Notes: generated by a model from the letters alone, not told the origin. A DNA stretch of 64,000 bases from Agrostemma githago (GCA_958450325.1 OY288243.1:57372378-57436377), one strand, 5' to 3'; shown: positions 36,918-48,231, counted from the first letter of the stretch. Made by a program: numbers and translations.

Positions 36918-37883
36918 ATTACAGCTCGTATTATAGGTATGGGTGCTCGGAAATTGTCTTATGCAAGTCGGCTCACTTTGGTTCAGTCTGTTTTGTCTCA
37001 GCTGCACAATCGTTGGCGATGGTGTTTGTTTTACCTAAAGGAGTTCTTGCTCGTGTTGATGCATTATGTAAGAAATTCCTGTGGGATGGGGGAATTGATA
37101 GTTCGAGGAGGGCCTTAGTTGCGTGGGATCATATTTGTTGTCCGAAGGATGAGGGGGGTCTTGGCCTTCGGTCCTTGGTAGATTGGAATATGACTGTTGT
37201 TGCCAAATTGGCAGCATGGATTTTTGACCATCCTGAGAGACTTTGGGTTCGACGAGTGGGAAGCGTCAACCTAAAGGGTACTTCGTGGTTTGAGTACTCC
37301 CCGCCGTCTGATGTTACCTGGTCTTGGCGTAAGATTTGTCAGGCTAAGGAACGAATATTGCCTCTATATCATGGTGGTGTTTGGCAGGGTACTGGGTGTG
37401 GTCGAAAGTTGTGTGGAGCAATTGGAGTATCCCCAGGCAGAGATTATTTCGTGGCTCATTTTCAGGAATGTGTTAAGTACACGAGTGAACTTGCAGAGGA
37501 TCGAGTTTGTGGACTCAGATTTGTGTTGTTTATGTGAGCAACAGAGTGAGGACACGGCGCATTTATTTGGATGCCCATACAGTTCTTTGATGGTGGGTAT
37601 GGTAGGAGATTGGCTTTGGTGTCCTAGTCCTAGGCAGCAAAGCTTGCATTGGTGCTTAAAGATTCGACGGACTAAGTTGAAATGTAATGTAGTGCGTGCT
37701 GTTTTTAATTTGTGTATTTATCACGTGTGGAAGCAGCGAAATTTGAGTAGGATTGAGGGGATCTTAAGGAGACCGTCAGTAGTGGCTGAGATGATTAAGT
37801 TAGAAATTAAGCAGAGGATTCGGGGTCTGATTAAATATCATGTTTCCGATAAAGATGCTCGGTGGCTAGAAACATTGTTGTAG
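36918..37883 (+). pseudogene. LINE ORF2, C-terminal region with zf-RVT-like module
   Basis: After the RT, thumb-like and connection sequence is seen (FLWDGGIDSSRRALVAWDHI, then CCPKDEGGLGLRSL). A zf-RVT-like cysteine module follows in another frame (DLCCLCEQQSEDTAHLFGCP at about 37516-37575). A shift near 37400-37460 separates them. The frame ends at 37883, followed by 65 bp of T-rich 3' UTR and the A tract. Confidence 0.85.
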
Positions 37884-37948
37884 CTGCTTAGTTTCTTTTT
37901 TTGTAACCTTGAGATTATTTTTAATACACTTACATTTCATCAAAAAAA

Positions 37949-38474
37949 AGATTAGTCATATTTAAGGACGGAAGATTACACTTATTTATAATATATAATT
38001 CCATTACCTCATCATAATTTGGAGAAATGATTACTTTTATCTGTATAATAGAAATTCATCGTCTTATTGTAGAATTAATTACTATTATTTCTTATTTATA
38101 ACATAGAGTTTCATCACCTTGTTATAATTTTTCGATGTGAGATTATGTTGCTTAAGTCTATAGTTAAGATATTTTCTAAGACTCAATTTTTTTTATTGAC
38201 ATTTAAGAACGAATTATTAGTCTTATTTATAATATATAATTTCATTATCATAATTGTTTTAATGTGGGATAATTTACTATCTTAAGAACTTCTTTTAAGA
38301 CTCAAAGAACACATGATTACTCTTATTTATAATATAGAATCATCATAATCATCATATTATTTTAATTGTTTCGATGTGGGACAATTTTAAGTTTGTAGTC
38401 TTATTAAAAGTTTTTTTAAGACTCAAAGTTTTTTTATCGATATTCAAAAACAATGATTACTCTTATTTATATTA
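37949..38474. repeat. AT-rich dispersed repeat array
   Basis: Four degenerate units of roughly 100-190 bp, each with CTTATTTATAATATA, TTTCATCA, TTTCGATGTGGGA and TTTTAAGACTCAAAG-like phrases. Related sequence lies left of the LINE (14560-14760) and inverted at 38930-39110. No coding capacity. Confidence 0.6.
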
Positions 38475-38903
38475 GGTTGCGTTTGGGTACTCGGAATTGA
38501 TTTGAATATCAAGAATTCAATTTCTATATTTGAATTTCCAGAATTCAAATCTAAATCCAAATCCAAAATGGTGTTTGGTACCCTTGGATTTGGATTTGGA
38601 TTTCGGGCGGGTGAAGTCGGGTCACGGTCACCAATTTTTTTAAAAAACTTTTTTCAAATATAACTGTTCAAATACGGGGAAAAAAATAAAGAAAAAAAAA
38701 TACTACGACAAGATTATGCGAAAAAACAAAGAAACGACAAGTGACGGAATTGAAATGACTACCATATAATAAGAATTTGAGAAAAACAAATTTGAACTAG
38801 GTTGGATTTGGTCAAAATTTCAAATCCAAATCCCAAAGTTTCCAAACACTCGAAATATTTCAAATCCGGAATTCAAATCCAAATCCAAGTTCCCAAACAT
38901 GCC
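38475..38903. mobile_element. MITE (429 bp), homologous to 58372-58815
   Basis: Ends GGTTGCGTTTGGG and, inverted, GGCATGTTTGGG. Both copies share sub-terminal runs of AAATCCAAATCC or AATTGGAATTGG, a GGGCGGG...GGGTC core block, and an identical central phrase GTGACGGAATTGAAATGACT. No coding capacity. Target duplication is unclear for this copy. The termini suggest a PIF/Harbinger- or hAT-derived MITE. Confidence 0.75.
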
Positions 38904-39110
38904 AAATTTATTACATATAAAGATAGTAAAGTTATCTCACATCGACATATTATAATAACGTGATGAAATTTTATATTATAAATATTAGTAATCACCCGTC
39001 CTTAGATATCCATCAAAAATCTTTTGAGTCATAAGGAACTCTTAAGATTAAACCTTAAGTAATTATCCCACATCGAAAAAATTATGATGAGGTTATGAAA
39101 TTCTATAATC
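38904..39110. repeat. Inverted copy of the AT-rich repeat
   Basis: On the - strand it reads TTTCGATGTGGGATAATTAC and GATGTGAGATAA with flanking phrases of the 37949-38474 array. The two orientations face each other across the MITE. Confidence 0.6.
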
Positions 39111-39390
39111 ACTTTTTGGAGCCAATAATATGAAACAAATTATATGAAATTTATACTTAAATGAAAGAATTTTCTGCACGAATCTAATAACTTCATTTTT
39201 AAAAAAATTATATGATAATTTTTTTGTTAAACAAAATTGAAAGGTTTTATGATGAAAATTACAAAACATCACATTAGTATGACAGATTAAATATATTATT
39301 ATAATAATTAAAAGATTCTCTACTTGATTTTTTTATTATTAATAATATTTTGTCAAATTGAGTTTTGATGCAACGGACCAATCATATCGC
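39111..39390. other. AT-rich spacer without recognisable feature
   Basis: No open frame of note, no terminal repeats and no RNA gene recognised. Confidence 0.6.
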
Positions 39391-39403
39391 TCGGAAACTT
39401 CTT

Positions 39404-39450
<47 letters not shown>
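39404..39450. repeat. Compound microsatellite (TA)n(GA)n
   Basis: A run of TA dinucleotides is followed by about 15 GA dinucleotides, immediately before the MULE-like element. A TA run is also found on the other side of that element (42818-42846). Confidence 0.95.
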
Positions 39451-39455
<5 letters not shown>

Positions 39456-40059
39456 ATCAAGTGAGTCCTTTTTTTTTGAGTCCATGAATCCTATCTACAA
39501 CCATTGATCTAGAGTGGATGGATGGTGGTGATTGATTCTAGTAATTAAGGCAATAACTAACATATTTTGGTAAAAATAAAATCAAATCCTCTCTCCTCCC
39601 TTAATTATCTCCAACCACTGATACACGTTACTTCCTCACATTCAATTTTTTCCTCACATTCAATTTTTTCATTCACATCCTAACTGAAACCCTTCACCTT
39701 CATCATCCCAAACACAATCGCTCGAATTCCGTTTCTTTTCAAAACACACCCGCGTATCCTCTCGTCTTCAACTCAAGCAAGGCTACATTGAAGCAGCTCT
39801 CTAACTTCAGCAAAGATAATCTTCAGGCGACATAATACAAGGTAACTCGCTAATACTCGATTGTTGTACTAAAGAACTAGGTTTAGTTTATATTCGTATC
39901 TGATTTCATTAATTTTCTCGCTAATTATTGATTGATTTACTTTGTTGCGTTTGTGCCCTATAATTAATTGGTTTCACTAAAGATTGTTGCGATATCTGGG
40001 TATGCATCTGTAGAGTTTAATTGAATTCACCTACTTCATACTATGCTTCTACTCTTCAT

Positions 40060-42245
40060 ACTTAGTCTAACATATATTGAATGTTACTCTAATGCGCATA
40101 TTCAGTTACTGTAATAAACTTGAGGTGTTACTGTAAGGGGTTGTTCAGTTAGTTTTACACATGTATGATGTTATTTTAAAGATGACCCTGTGTTACTGTA
40201 ATGTACACGATGTGTTACTTTTAATCCCATCTTTGCGTTACTTTGAATGCTAGCAATCTGGTACATTTAATTGTGTAGACGTGTTACTCTAATTTGCACT
40301 CTATGTTACTCTAACACTTTCTTTTGTTACTTTAACGCGTATCAGCTGTACATATGGTGTTTCTTTCACTCGTATCAATCAGTTGTACTTTAATTTTATA
40401 TACCAGATTAAATTGTAACAATAGTTGTACATAATTATTGTACTTTTCAGATGGCAAAAGGAGGAGACAAATCAAGGTGCGATCGCGGTTGTTGGATAAC
40501 GTAGATAAGTATGTGGACAGAAGGCAAAAGATCATCGATGGTCCCAAGAGCAAGCCAACAAAGGGTCGAAAAAAATAACGTGTCTAACGAATTATGTCAT
40601 CTTTTTCTAATTACGAATAATGCTTTGTATCGTTTTCGAAACTTGTTATGTACATTAGTATTTTGATTATCACCAATGGAACAATGCTGTTAAACTCTGT
40701 TACCCTGACTAATTGTTCCTGTCACTCTAATTAACGACCGATGTTACTATGGGAATGAATGAAGTTTACACAATATACAAATGTGGTCTCATAATCATTG
40801 TGTTACATTGACGCATTATAACTGTTACTTTAATGAACAAATGATGTTACTCTAAGTTATTAATGGTGTTATTCTTTGTCTCATGGTTAAACGATGCTAT
40901 TATCATCAATTACTCTGACGCATTATATATGGTTCTTAAAAAAACGAATGTTGTTACTTTGGTAATGAATGGTTCTAATCCAAGTTATCCTCAGTTACTT
41001 TGGTAATGAATTGTTTAAACAACGTTGCTGTCCTCAGTTACTTTCATGCATTATGTCTATTACTGTAACTAACAAATGGTGTTACTCCAATAGACATGAG
41101 ATGTTACTCTAACCAAATACACATGTATTAAATAAATATATATAGTTAATTGCAACGTAGCACAGCGCTATGTGTAAAAAAATGTGTACAAAATCCAGTT
41201 CCTGTGTTTTGTCAATATCCCCCCCCCCCCCCAGAAACCGGCTGTCTCTGCAACCTGAACTCCCGAATTAATCCGCACAAGCTTTCCACATTTGACTTGT
41301 CTTCTGCCCTTAGAAGTCCGTATCAGTGAAGCTTCAATGTCGTGTCTGCTTCAACAGAAAACAAAACAATAATATCAGTGAAGCTTACGTTAAATCTGGG
41401 ATCTATAGTATCAGTGTATATCATGGAAAACCTAAATAACAAACATAAAACTATGGAATCTATAACAATTAACCATTGATATGAATCTATGATGAGTAAA
41501 ATGACATTGAAAGCAATATCAACATCAAAATTGACGAAAAAAAGAACGCAAATTGACGCACGACGTATCCATGAATAAAAATTGAAGCAAAACGTGAAAA
41601 AAATATTAAAACTCACCATTGTTATACTCGATTAATTGCTTATCAACAGTTGATGAAGATGTCGCGCTCATTGAACCCATGGTAACGGGATTTCGTACTC
41701 AGATTTGAATGAATGAATGACGGAACGTGATGACGAAAAAAAACTCACCATTCCTGTGCATTCGGTTCTTGGCAAATGCTACCTGCAAAAAAATAAAACT
41801 CGTTACAAAATGATACTCATTTTGTGTTACTCTAATTAATATTTGGTGTTACTGTAATTCATAACGTATGTTACTTCAACGCCGTATCTACTTCAACATA
41901 AAAAAAACAATAATATCAGTAAAGCATACGTTAAATCTGGGATCTATACTAAAACGAGAGCAATGAACCACTCTTATTAATCCATGATTAATCAAATGAG
42001 TAAAATTCCACCTTTTCCACTGCTGTCCTGTGCGTTCGCTTCTTTGTCAATACCACCTGCACAAAATTAAACAACGTTACACCCATGCAATAAATGTGTT
42101 ATATCAATTCATAAGTTGTGTTACTCTAACTAGTACACTACGTTACTTTTAACATCATCATCAAAACCCTTTTTCTAAACGTTCAGTGTGTTACTGTAAT
42201 TGCAATTAAGTGTTACTGTAACTCAGAAGGTATGTTACTTCAATG
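40060..42245 (+). repeat. Dispersed GTTACTnTAA motif array, three fields
   Basis: The decamer GTTACTCTAA, GTTACTGTAA or a close variant occurs more than 30 times by eye, all on the + strand, at 40060-40335, 40680-41120 and 41815-42245. Spacing is about 20-40 bp and the motif is often followed by GCGCAT or ACGCATTAT. The fields are separated by unrelated sequence. It is not CRISPR-like: motifs are too short and the spacers irregular. Confidence 0.8.
40451..40578 (+). pseudogene. Possible relic exon in the MULE-like element
   Basis: After a good acceptor (TACTTTTCAG) a frame of 42 codons runs to a TAA: basic, with KRRRQIKVRSRLLDNV and a tail PKSKPTKGRKK. A TKGR-type basic tail is common in FAR1/MULE-transposase-like proteins, but the match is short. 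I would not call it a gene without supporting homology. Confidence 0.25.
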
Positions 42246-42560
42246 ACGTTTCTGCGTTAATATAAAACAAAAAAATAGTGTCAGTGTATATCATGGAAAA
42301 CCTAAATAAGAAACATAAAACCCTAGAATCTATAAAGATCGATAGAGCAACTAACCATTGATAGGAAACTATGATGAATGAAATAACAATGAAAGCAATA
42401 TCAACATTAAAATTGACGTTAAAAAGTAACGCAACAATGAAAGCAATAGCAACAATTAAAATTGACGTGAAAGAAATATTGAAACTCACCATTGTTATAC
42501 TCGATCAATTGCTTATCAACAGTTGAATAAGATGACGCGGTCATTGAATCCACTGTAACG
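41323..42560. repeat. Tandemly duplicated segment inside the MULE-like element
   Basis: A segment of about 370 bp (41323-41700) recurs at 42235-42560, sharing ATATCATGGAAAACCTAAATAA, TTGAAACTCACCATTGTTATACTCGAT-type and CAACAGTTGA phrases. A partial third copy is at 41880-41950. A run of 14 C (41219-41232) lies just left of it. Confidence 0.8.
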
Positions 42561-43009
42561 GGATTTCGAGCACAGAATTGATTGAATGAATGAACGTAAT
42601 GAAGAAAGGGTTTTTTTTCTCACGTTTGAATGAATGAATGAATGATGAATGAACGTGATCAAGGGAGTTATTGTTTCCTAAATTCTTGGGAGCTATTTTA
42701 GGAACGTAAATCTTTTTTTTTTAATGGATGCATCTTGTCCATCCATCCTCATCCCATCCAATGGATGGGATAAGGACTTATGGACTCATATAGAGTAAAT
42801 GACTCTTAAGAGCCTTACTATATATATATATGTATATATATATATACTTCCTCCGAGTTCCTATGTTCTTCTCCTTTCTTTTTGGGGTGAAAAATAAGGA
42901 GGGAGTATTATATTATTAAAAGGGGAGAAGTGGAATGAAAAAGTACGTAAGAGAGAGAAATATTATATTAATTAAATGAGATAAAGTTGATAGAAAAAGT
43001 ATGAGAGAT

Positions 43010-45473
43010 TGTGGACATGACGTAGGTCCACCCCGACGCGGCCACACGCGGGTTTGGGTAGGCGAATGAATCTCGTGGTAAGATTGTTCTCGGGTTCGAA
43101 ATTTAAGTCAAAGTTGGAGTCGCCACCGAATTTATGGTAATTCGGAACCATTCGAGCCCACTCTATGTCGTCATGGGCTATACACAAAGTACGGCCCACT
43201 TCAATTTCAGAGTTTATGGGGCTCGTCCCTTTGCATTGCGATACCGATACCATCTACACCGGTATCGTGTAAAGAATGACTCTCGTGCGCCAACGGTTTC
43301 GGGCATACGGAAACCGAGGTTCTGAGTAAGGGGTGAGGGTACGTGTTGGGAAGCCCACTAAAGACACCCAACCCCGCCCGCACAATGGCGGCCTCTACTA
43401 AGACATCGTTCGTGTTCCTGTACGCGCGCTAGTAAAATGATTAAATGATATGCAAACAGCGTTTTCAGGCTAAGCATGTGAATTATATGTGAATTACGTC
43501 ATTTAATGCATCTAATTATGGTCGAAGTGATTTAGCATGCGAGGTTCATTTATAAAGCGATAAGCAAGTAAATAAACGAAACTCGAAAATGAATAACATA
43601 CAAGTTACACGGGCGGAAATACAACCCGGAATTCACAATACAACGATTATTATAACGATTAAAAGAAATAATAAACTAAAATAAGAAGAGCGATAAATAA
43701 AATATACGACTCGACAAAGACCCATATATAATAAATGTACCCTAGATCGTGAATTAGTTAGACGGACGAACCTTAATTAATAACGCATTATATTGCATAT
43801 TAATCAAAGGACGGAGGTTCGAGACCTAGGCGTGATTCTAACCCGATCTCGAACCTCGATGTCTTGTCCCGACTTATCACCTCGAGAAATGGAGTCTAAA
43901 TTAATTATGTGTCGGATACGACTAAAGAGTCGTTGACACAAAATTGATAGTGCAAGACCGTCGATCAAAATGGTTTTAAGTGTCGTGATGTGCATGAGTT
44001 TTAGAAAAATGGGTTCACGTGATGGTCTTTACACGCGTTGACTAAAAGTCGTAAAAAAAAGAACGAGCCTCAAAATATGGAAGTATGTCGCGAAAGTCGC
44101 CTATTAATGTAAGAATCGAAGAGGATAAAAAGACGAGAAAACGAGAAAGAGGGCTCGGCCGAACAGGCCTCCCCGCGAGTCGCCTGACCGGCGCGCGACT
44201 CGCATGGGTGTCTGGCCGCGTGTCCTTTATTTGTCGAAAAATCGTCCGTTTTTATAATCACGTGCCGATGTGGGTTAATTTACTCGATTTATGCTTTCGC
44301 TAGATTAGGAATTTTGAATTAGTGACGAAATTGCATCCCTCTACGTCACGACATCGAAACTAATCCTTCCGGATTATGTGATGTCGGTTTTCGTGTCAAC
44401 GGGTTTCGTACTAATTGAAATGGGATCAAATGCGTTCAACTATGACCGATTGCGATCACGTCATGCCCTTGAGTACATTGGGGCGGGGCTCCTCGAAAGG
44501 GCTCCACCTCCGTCGTTGCTCGTAAAGGGATTAGACGGACCTTAGGCGATCATCATAGTTAAACGTATTCAAAACCGAATTTTAGTATTAGTATATATAT
44601 ATACACGGTATGATAGTGTTAGTAACGAAAAGATAAAGTTAGTATACGAGAAATAAAAATGTTAGTGTTATGTTAAAGTTAGTGTTATGATACTAGTATA
44701 GTTATAATATAAATAATGCGAAAATGTAAATAGGAACAAAGTAGTAAGGATCAAAATGGGGTTTAGGACACCCTCAACATACATGTTTGGTATAGGCCTC
44801 AGAAATAGACTCGTAAATAGCGACGGAACGCCGGAGTATCGAGGATGTACGTGAGTTATGGTGTGTATATGTGTGTGTGTGTGTGCCGTCGGTTTTCTGA
44901 GGGACGAGGGACTCGGTTTTTTGTATGGTTTTGCTTGGGGTTGTAGTGTAGGATGTTTAGGTAGATTAGGGTAGAATTTGTAGGGTAAAATGAGGGTTGC
45001 AAAAGCTCTTTTTTTCACTCTTAAAAACTGAAAAATGCAAAGGGTTAGGGGGTGTATTTATAGACTTGATCAAGTGAATCAAGTGAGTTGAGTCATTTTA
45101 GGAAGAAGTTGATTCTTGTGGATTTGATTTGCTTTTTGAATTTTGATTTTATGCGCCAGTTTTCGAGAATGAACTTGGCTGATTTTGTGAGACGGTTTCG
45201 TCTTTGACCGGGTTTTGACCCGGTCGCCAAAAGACGGGATTTATTTTTGGTGTCGGTTTTGGCCCAAATTAGTCTTATTTTGTCGGAACGACCCACTGGG
45301 CCTGGATTTGAGGTATGTTTTGTGAGATTATTACTCCGCTAAAAGTCCATGTCGGATATTATTGATTCCGAGCCCAAATCCGAGTATACCAAGTCACGTT
45401 TGCGTCCGATCATCATCGGGTGTTTGTCGGAGACTACCATAGACACCTGGCAGTCAAAATGCGGGTGTCTACA
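43010..45473 (-). repeat. Element B, 3' LTR (left)
   Basis: 2464 bp, TGTGGACATGACGTAGG to GCGGGTGTCTACA. Pairs with 55814-58315. Contains a short (TA)6 run (44590-44603) where the partner has a much longer run, and a (TG)n tract (44870-44886). Confidence 0.93.
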
Positions 45474-45489
45474 GAGCTCCCACTCTGAC
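45474..45489 (-). other. Element B polypurine tract
   Basis: Inverted reading GTCAGAGTGGGAGCTC abuts the 3' LTR and matches the sites in A and C. Confidence 0.8.
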
Positions 45490-46073
45490 TGAGGCTTGGA
45501 CAAGGCAAAAGTCAGAGTAGCTACCAGGCCAATCGCAGATTACGACCTGGCAGCTTTACGGTCGGGTCGTTTATAGTCCAGTAGACTTGCGTGAAGGGCT
45601 CGCCAGCCATAAGCAGAGGATCATACCTGTCCAGATGATGGTAGCTCCGTGGGGAGTCAAAATTGCCTTTGGGGATGTAGGTGTACCTGTATGCCGACAC
45701 ATCCTGCCTTGGATGTAGCATTTCGGAGGAATCACCGACTTATGCTGGGGGGAATAAAATAGCTTTGCGGAGACTTGCTTCTGAAGTCTGGAGTGTACCT
45801 GTATGCTGACACATAACAATTTGTATGTAACACATAGGCAAAACACTGACTCGCGCTGGGGAGAAAAGATACCGAATTTTTGAAAATGCCACAATTTTTG
45901 AAAAGAATGTTATCACAATTTTTGTCACAGAAATTTTTAGGAAATTTTTAGGAAAGCTCGGGACAACTTGATTCCTATTCTGGGTTTCTTGTTTGAAATC
46001 AGGCCTGCGCGTGCATAGGGCCCAGGTCTGCTGAGGAGGCATGGCAGTTAGGGTTGCAGGTGGGGTTTCCTAT
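45490..46073. other. Element B 3' non-coding region, upstream of antisense gene
   Basis: The first 400 bp match the 3' regions of A and C. From about 46000 on, the sequence becomes a short upstream region for the antisense gene. No coding domain is seen. Confidence 0.6.
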
Positions 46074-46081
46074 TATAAATA
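46074..46081 (+). promoter_or_regulatory. TATA box for the antisense gene
   Basis: TATAAATA, 98 bp before the ATG at 46179 on the + strand, opposite to the element's own transcription. The position fits a plant core promoter with a leader of roughly 70 bp. Confidence 0.5.
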
Positions 46082-46178
46082 TAGGTCTCCCTGCTTCAGT
46101 TTTTTGCATCCTAACTCAAATTCTCTTTTAGACTTCTCAAAATCATTTAGACTTTCAAGAAAGTTAGAATCTTCTGTC

Positions 46179-47763
46179 ATGGGTATCGATCACTTGACCG
46201 CCATGCTTCTCGCCTGGTCCTAATACTTCCGGGACGAGGAGAAGATTCGGCTGACCCAGATGGGAATTGTCAGTCTGTTTCCCCTCCAACGACTGATAAT
46301 TGACCCACACTTCTTGGACGCCTGTCTGTCGTTTTGGGATACTACCCATCACGTCTTTGCATTCTCGCGGGGAGAGATATGCCCTCTTCCCGAGGAAATC
46401 GCAGCCATAGGTGGTTGGGGCCCAGTTGTTCAGCCTGCTACTCCCTCGTTCTACCCGGACCCGAGGAGGAGGCTAAGAGAATTCTTGGGTCTGTCTCATG
46501 CCGAGACAGATCGGATGGTGCAGGGAGATACTGTTTCCCTATTCGACCTGGCCGACAAGTTTATGAATAGCCGGGATGTAAGGGCCACCCCTGCTCACAG
46601 ACGTATGGCGTTCACCTTTTGCATGCTACACTGCTACGTCTTTGAAGGGCTGATGGAACTTGACTCGTGCAGGGGTCAAATTAGGTTGATTGGAGTGGTT
46701 GATCAGATGGAGACTGGTCATAGCCCTGCTTGGCTAGCCACTGGGGAGATTATCATGGGTCTGGATGCTAGGCGACTTGACCCAACCCGACAACTGGCGG
46801 GGAGTACCCGTATTTTGCAGGTATACATTTCGCGCATTTTTTTTTTCGGGAAATCTCTGAAGTTCGTAAGTCACCCGATCGAGTGGCCTCTGGCGAACCC
46901 TTCCGTTGCTTATAAAATTCGTGTACTCTTTTCAGATATGGTTGTCGGAGCGGCTATCAATCATAGAGCCCCCTCTGATTATTCCCAACTATCGGAGCAG
47001 TCAGATTAGCTCCCGAAGGCGGCGGATAAGCTCGAGTCATCAAATAAACCGAGCTTACTGGGATGAGGAGCTGGTGTTCCATGGGGGTCCCTTAATGAGG
47101 TGGACCGTTGCTTGGTGGTTCCTTTCTAAGCTGATGGGGCTGGCCAAGAGAGACCAAGCCCGTTACTTGGTGATCTTGTCCCTTGACTGGACAGTTCATA
47201 TTTACCCGGACCGTATCCTGAGGCAGTTCGGTTCGTCTCAGCGCATTCCTGAGACTGAAGCCATTATCAGCGTCTCGCTCCAACTGACGGACGCTATGTG
47301 CGACACCTGGTTGCAGAGATGGTTCACTCGTCCTACATGGACTATACCCAGCCCTTGCCAATCCGCTTGGGTTTCAAGGGCTTACCAGAAATGGACTTTC
47401 GAGGAGTCCGAGGAAGCTCGCAAGGCCTTGAAACTTGACGAGGCCTTTGAACTGGTTCGCCGTGAGACGGCGAAAGATAACAGGGACCTCTTCGTTGGGG
47501 GAGATGTTCCTGAAGCTACAGCTCGGGAAGAATCGGGTCTTAAGTCACAAACTAAGACTCGATCTAAGGAGGTCGGTTCTAGCAGCACACGGGGGCGACC
47601 AAGCCCTCAGACTGATTTGGAGAGACGCCTCGGGCCCAGGCTGGCGGCCCGGGACCGACTGGGTCCGCGTGACCGGGTTCCTGAGCCCGTGAGGGCCCGA
47701 CTTGGGCCTATCGAGGTGATAGAGGATTCGAGCGAACCCGAGCCAGAGAGGTTCCCGTGGTGA
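46179..47763 (+). CDS. Antisense two-exon gene, PMD-like extra ORF of a Tat element
   Basis: Exon 1 46179-46820 and exon 2 46936-47763, joined in phase by an intron with TTGCAG/GTATAC and TTTTCAG borders. About 489 residues. Visible: LLAWS, then a domain with LQRLIIDPHFLDACLSFWD, HVFAFSRGEICPLPEEIAAI and GGWGP, which resembles the plant mobile domain (PMD, aminotransferase-like) pattern. Exon 2 begins IWLSERLSIIEPP and includes WDEELVFHGG, then a basic, Arg- and Pro-rich tail. One in-frame TAA follows LLAWS at codon 15 (46221-46223); translation could restart at the Met at 46260. A shift near 47755 may cut a longer tail (VIRERSPPRRRQW). It is convergent with integrase, on the opposite strand. 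Function unknown; PMD proteins are linked to transposons and silencing. Similarity is judged by eye. Confidence 0.6.
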
Positions 47764-48231
47764 TTCGGGAACGCTCCCCTCCACGTCGTCGTCAGTGGAC
47801 GGCTAAGGAGGCCAAGGACAAGGGGAAGGGCAAGATGCCCAGAATGCCGAGTCCTTCAGCTTTATTACTTTTTAAGTATTATTACTATTTTTGGTCGTGT
47901 GTTTTTTTTTTTTTTTGAATTCCGGCATTTTGTAATTTCCCGAGTTTATCGGGGGTTTTTTTTTTTAATTAATAAAAAAGTTTATTATTAAACCGTTCCT
48001 GTCTTTTCTCGATTGCATTGGTTGTGCCCTTTTGAGGGGCTGCCTACGTATCCGCAATTAGCAGAATCAAACCAAACGTAGTTCAAGCTTAGTAAAATTT
48101 GCAATCTCGAATTACACCAAGACTATTGGTTCAAGATGTTTGCGACAGTAGAATAAGTAATTCCAACTCATTGACTTGCTTTTTCGTAAAAAAAGATTTT
48201 GATAAATTTGGCTAATGACATTGAGAAATGG
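47764..48231. other. Gap between antisense gene and integrase
   Basis: Holds the likely lost C-terminal tail of the antisense gene (47764-47865), T-rich runs, a possible + strand polyadenylation hexamer AATAAA (47970-47975) and the block conserved in A and C (48017-48086). Confidence 0.6.

Larger units (their letters stand above)
14771..37948 (+). mobile_element. L1-type LINE split by an 18.8-kb LTR element
   Basis: Two halves of one non-LTR retrotransposon: 5' UTR and ORF1 (14771-15755), and the ORF1 tail with ORF2 (34541-37883) and a short A-rich 3' end (AAAAAAAA at 37940-37947). ORF1 is DUF4283-like with a zinc knuckle; ORF2 has endonuclease, RT and a C-terminal zf-RVT-like module. Element A sits between them with target copies GTGAG at 15751-15755 and 34541-34545. 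The 5' end is approximate and I found no convincing LINE target-site duplication. Stops and shifts make it inactive. Confidence 0.88.
39450..42818. mobile_element. MULE-like non-autonomous DNA transposon (3.4 kb)
   Basis: Its ends are imperfect inverted repeats of about 80 bp: left 39450-39525 and right 42739-42818 share GTCC...TGAGTCCATaa and GGATGGATGG blocks. Long terminal inverted repeats are typical of Mutator-like elements. The flanks are TA microsatellite, so a 9-bp target duplication cannot be read. Inside there is no transposase, one possible relic exon (40451-40578), tandemly duplicated segments and three fields of GTTACT motifs. Confidence 0.65.

Noticed and set aside
40060..42245. 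CRISPR-like or tandem-repeat array
   Set aside because: Repeats are about 10 bp, degenerate and irregularly spaced, in a plant nuclear transposon. No CRISPR architecture is possible.
39450..42818. Helitron
   Set aside because: The ends form about 80-bp inverted repeats, which Helitrons lack. No TC...CTRR ends are seen.
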